Assembly: GCA_905373325.1 (NCBI GenBank)
Contig: CAJPTB010000084.1
Coordinates: forward strand, 1-7,443
Length of the DNA stretch: 7,443 nt
DNA from: an uncultured Ancrocorticia sp.
GTDB lineage: Bacteria; Actinomycetota; Actinomycetes; Actinomycetales; Actinomycetaceae
Direction of reading: 5' to 3'
Below are positions 4,497-7,443 of this stretch, piece by piece. A model generated the notes under the pieces. The model did no database searches, was not told the origin of the DNA, and saw only the letters and a list, made by a program, of their open reading frames with translations. Position 1 is the stretch's first letter. The number at the start of each line of letters is the position of its first letter. Both the position numbers and the translations under genes were made by a program.

Positions 4497-7443
4497 GGCT
4501 TAGGCGACTGGCCGTCTCGGGCATCGGCCCCTTTGCGGGCGCCTTTTCCATCGACTTCGACGCCCTCACAGCGGGAGGGCTGTTCTTGCTGGAGGGGCCC
4601 ACGGGCTCGGGAAAGTCGACGATCATCGACGCCGTCGTCTGGGCGCTCTACGGCGGCGTCGCCGGAGGGAAGGATTCGACGGACGCCAGGATGCGCTCGA
4701 CGCACTCCAGCCCTTCTCGCGAGTCTTATGTCGATCTCGTCTTTTCCGTCGAGGCGGGAACCTTCCGCGTCCGCCGCACACCCCAGTGGACCAAGGCCGG
4801 AAACAAAAATCCGACGAACGCGTCAGCCAAGCTGTGGCGGCTCTCCGAAAGCGCGGTGGAGGCTCAGCAGTTCGACGCGGGCGAGATTCTGGAGGCCAAG
4901 CCCGCGGGAACCGGCGCTGAAATTGCGCGCCTCGTGGGACTCAGCCGCGAACAGTTCCTTCAAACGATCGTGCTCCCCCAAGGGAAGTTCGCCGACTTCC
5001 TCACATTGGATTCGACCAAGCGCACCGCTTTGCTGGAGCAGGTCTTCGACACGTCCGCCTATAGGCGGGTCGCCGAACTGCTCAAGGAAAGGGCCTCGGC
5101 GGCGCAGTCAAAAGTCGATTCGGCCCGCGGGGAATGGGCGTCGTCCGTCGAAGGCTTGGCAACGGCTCTCAGTCTCGAAGGCGAGGCAAAGGCCGAGCTG
5201 ACGGAATCCGTGAACGCCGCCGGGGATCCGGCAGACGCGGTCCGGACGGCGGCGCTCGCCGCAGCCGCCGTGCTCCGAGCCAAAGAAGAAAGCGAGTCAG
5301 CGGAAGAAGCATCCGCGCTCGCGTCGAAGCGAGCCCGCGAGCGAGCCGTTGCGGCGCAGGAGGCGGCCGAGCTCGCCTCCCGCCTTCAGAAACGCTCGCG
5401 GCTTCTGGCCTGCCGTGACCGCTTGCGCGCGGAAGAATCCGAGATCGACGGGCTCGACGAATCTCTCGCAGCCCACGCCCTCGCCGCCGGCGTCGCCCCT
5501 TTCCTGGCGGCCCTCGACAGGGCGAAGGCCGAGCTCGGCCAGGCCGAACGGCGCTTTGCGCTCCTCGACGCCTCGGATCGTTCGCCGCACGACGTCGACG
5601 CGGCGACCCTGGAGTCGCAGACCGAGCTCCTTGAGGCCATGACCTCCCTCACCGGCCGTCTCACAGAGCTGGCCGCCGTGGAAAAGGACCTCGCATCCTC
5701 GCGACGGGAACGGACCGCTGCGCACGAGGCCCTCCGGCGCGCACAGGAGAAAGTCGGGGCCGCACGGGCGCAGTCCGCCGCGCTGCCGCAGACGATCCTT
5801 CAGGTCGAGGAAAGGCTGGCCGCCGAAGAGGCGGAGGCTTCGCGCATCGAGAGCCTGGAATTGGAAGCCGAGTCGCTCACAAAGGCTGCGGCGCGCTTCG
5901 CCGATCTGGACCGTGCGCGCTCCGCGTCGGAGAAGGCGAATGCGGCCGTCGCGCAGACCGCCGCAGCGTTCGAGGAGGCCCGTCTGCTGCGCGACGAACA
6001 GACGCTCGCGTGGACGGCTTCGATGTCGGCGATCATCGCGGGCGGGCTTTCCAAGGGCGAGGCCTGCCCGGTCTGCGGTTCGACCGAGCATCCCGCTCCC
6101 GCGCCGCCTTCGAGCGTCAAAGCGACTCGGGAAGACGTCGAGGAGGCGGAAAAGGCGGCAGCAGCAGCCCGGGGGCTGCTCGCCGAGGCGGAAAAACGCG
6201 CCGTGCGGGCCCAGGCCGAGATCGCGGCCGCCGAAGCGGATCTGAAGGGCCTCACGCGAGAGTCCGTCGCCTCGGCGCTCAAACGGACCGGCTCCGAGCT
6301 CGCGTCGGCCCGTCGCGCGCAACGCAAAGCCGGGGCAAGCAGGGGCGAGCTGAAAGGCCTGCGAGAGCGCTTCGAGGCCGCAGGATCGTCCCTTTCCGCC
6401 GCCCAACGCGAACAGGCGGCCGCCGAAGCCAAAATCGCCGGCCTCGACGCTGCCGTCGAACGGGCGCAGGCCAGAATCGGCCCCGAACTGGCGGGCTACG
6501 AAACGATATCCGAGAGGCTGAAAGCACATGTCGAGCGGGGGAACTCGCAGCGTCGCCTGGTCGAGGCCGTGCGGGAACTGCTCGGCGCACGAGGGCAGCT
6601 CGACGCACGGGAGGCGGAATTGTCCGCAGCCTTGTCGGAGGCGGGATTCGCGGATGCTACAGCTGCGCGCAAGGCGTTCATGCCGCGTGAGGCCGTCGAC
6701 GCCGCGAAAGCCCGAGTGGCCGAGCATCGGCAGGCCTCCCACGATGTCGCCCGTGACCTCGCCGCGCCTGAAATCGCCGAGCTGACGGGAGAAGAGGCGC
6801 CCGACGTCGAAGGAACCGCCCGCCTCGCCGAGGAGGCCGCCGAAATCTCCAGAGCCGCCCAAAGGAGGGCCGCGGTGGCGAACGCGCGCAGCCTCGGAGC
6901 GCAGGCCCAGCTCGACGTCGTCTCCGAAAGGGAAAAGGCGTGGGCCCGGCTGCAGAGCTCGGCGGGTCCCGTCGTGCGCTTGGCCAATCTCGCCAACGCC
7001 GGAAGCGATTCGATCACGAAGATTCCGCTCGCGACCTTCGTCGTGCGCCACAGGTTCGAGCAGATCCTCGACCGCGCCAACGAGCGGCTCGCCGACATTT
7101 CCCTCGGCAGGTACCAACTCGCCCGCAGCGACGAAAAGGAACGCGGCTCGCGCGAGATCAAAACCGGTCTCTCCGTGACGGTCATCGACCGCGACGGGGA
7201 GACCGACGGCGCCGCCAGACGGTCTCCCCGCAGCCTTTCAGGAGGCGAGACTTTCTACGTCTCGCTTGCCCTCGCGCTCGCCCTCGCCGACGTCGTCCGC
7301 GCCGAAAATGGCGGAATAGCAATCGAAACCCTGCTCATCGACGAGGGATTCGGCTCCCTTGACGAGGACACCCTCGGGCTCGTGATGTCGACGCTCACGG
7401 GCCTTGCAAGGGACGGGCGGGCAGTCGGCCTGGTCAGCCACGT
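4493..7443 (+). CDS. sbcC: Exonuclease SbcCD subunit C (Rad50-like SMC ATPase), 3'-truncated
   Basis: SbcC is the ATPase and DNA-tethering half of SbcCD. The frame stays open for 983 complete codons to the window edge. The N-terminal ATPase lobe has the Walker A loop G35-P-T-G-S-G-K41-S-T43 and the Q-loop V-L-P-Q163-G-K-F. A long Ala/Glu/Arg-rich coiled coil (about 185-515) leads to the zinc hook C525-P-V-C528-G, after which a second coil (about 540-850) returns. The C-terminal lobe has the ABC signature S914-L-S-G-G-E919, Walker B L-L-I-D950-E951 and the D-loop S955-L-D957. The last complete codon is H983 of VSHV, the H-loop. All ATPase motifs are thus present and only the extreme C-terminus is missing. 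E. coli SbcC is about 1047 residues, so this one is close to normal size. ATG 4493 is set by a strong Shine-Dalgarno and by the canonical opening MRLRRLAVSGIGPF. It follows sbcD directly and must act with it. Confidence 0.97.
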   Translation, partial: MRLRRLAVSGIGPFAGAFSIDFDALTAGGLFLLEGPTGSGKSTIIDAVVWALYGGVAGGKDSTDARMRSTHSSPSRESYVDLVFSVEAGTFRVRRTPQWTKAGNKNPTNASAKLWRLSESAVEAQQFDAGEILEAKPAGTGAEIARLVGLSREQFLQTIVLPQGKFADFLTLDSTKRTALLEQVFDTSAYRRVAELLKERASAAQSKVDSARGEWASSVEGLATALSLEGEAKAELTESVNAAGDPADAVRTAALAAAAVLRAKEESESAEEASALASKRARERAVAAQEAAELASRLQKRSRLLACRDRLRAEESEIDGLDESLAAHALAAGVAPFLAALDRAKAELGQAERRFALLDASDRSPHDVDAATLESQTELLEAMTSLTGRLTELAAVEKDLASSRRERTAAHEALRRAQEKVGAARAQSAALPQTILQVEERLAAEEAEASRIESLELEAESLTKAAARFADLDRARSASEKANAAVAQTAAAFEEARLLRDEQTLAWTASMSAIIAGGLSKGEACPVCGSTEHPAPAPPSSVKATREDVEEAEKAAAAARGLLAEAEKRAVRAQAEIAAAEADLKGLTRESVASALKRTGSELASARRAQRKAGASRGELKGLRERFEAAGSSLSAAQREQAAAEAKIAGLDAAVERAQARIGPELAGYETISERLKAHVERGNSQRRLVEAVRELLGARGQLDAREAELSAALSEAGFADATAARKAFMPREAVDAAKARVAEHRQASHDVARDLAAPEIAELTGEEAPDVEGTARLAEEAAEISRAAQRRAAVANARSLGAQAQLDVVSEREKAWARLQSSAGPVVRLANLANAGSDSITKIPLATFVVRHRFEQILDRANERLADISLGRYQLARSDEKERGSREIKTGLSVTVIDRDGETDGAARRSPRSLSGGETFYVSLALALALADVVRAENGGIAIETLLIDEGFGSLDEDTLGLVMSTLTGLARDGRAVGLVSH

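Noticed and set aside
5297..7117. Minus-strand open frame of 606 codons antisense to sbcC
   Set aside because: It mirrors the coiled-coil coding region of sbcC; the Arg/Gly/Leu-rich translation has no domain signature and GC-rich alanine/glutamate codons easily leave the opposite strand open.
1..7443. CRISPR array, insertion sequence, tRNA/rRNA gene, phage or toxin-antitoxin genes
   Set aside because: No regularly spaced repeats, transposase or integrase motifs, terminal inverted repeats or cloverleaf sequences were seen; nearly all bases are accounted for by six housekeeping-type genes.

Overview
The window is a compact, high-GC (roughly two-thirds GC by eye), entirely plus-strand stretch of bacterial chromosome carrying six protein genes. 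Protein wording and gene order point to an actinobacterium. The AroA tail has the actinobacterial R-G-H-E-T-D-R active-site block. The RsgA closely resembles the mycobacterial type. The phosphatase has the WIIDPIDGTKNFVRGVPVW block of HisN-type histidinol-phosphatases. The order aroA-rsgA-hisN is a familiar actinobacterial arrangement. I cannot name the genus; a member of the Actinomycetaceae or a relative is only a guess.

Layout: (1) positions 1-701, the C-terminal half of aroA (shikimate pathway), truncated by the window edge; (2) 698-1732, rsgA, a circularly permuted GTPase for 30S ribosome maturation, overlapping aroA by ATGA; (3) 1735-2604, hisN, an inositol-monophosphatase-family histidinol-phosphatase, 2 nt after rsgA; (4) 2608-3099, a small type I phosphoribosyltransferase of unknown substrate; (5) a 134-bp intergenic region, 3100-3233, holding inverted and direct repeats, a possible terminator hairpin and a promoter; (6) 3234-4439, sbcD, and 4493-7443, sbcC (Mre11/Rad50-type nuclease complex). 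sbcC is open to the right edge and lacks only its last few dozen codons; the last complete codon is the H-loop histidine.

The first three genes look like one translationally coupled unit: amino-acid biosynthesis (chorismate and histidine) with a ribosome-assembly factor in the middle. The phosphoribosyltransferase and sbcD each have a -10-like hexamer ending exactly 6 nt before the ATG and no usable Shine-Dalgarno, which is the geometry of leaderless mRNAs. SbcD and SbcC form a DNA-end-processing machine and are surely co-transcribed.

No mobile element, CRISPR, RNA gene or wholly new system is visible; this is mostly housekeeping sequence. The most unusual structure is the 53-nt sbcD-sbcC gap. 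It is filled by three consecutive mini-ORFs of 5, 9 and 6 codons. Each is joined to the next by an ATGA stop/start overlap, making an unbroken chain of four ATGA junctions from the sbcD stop to the sbcC start.
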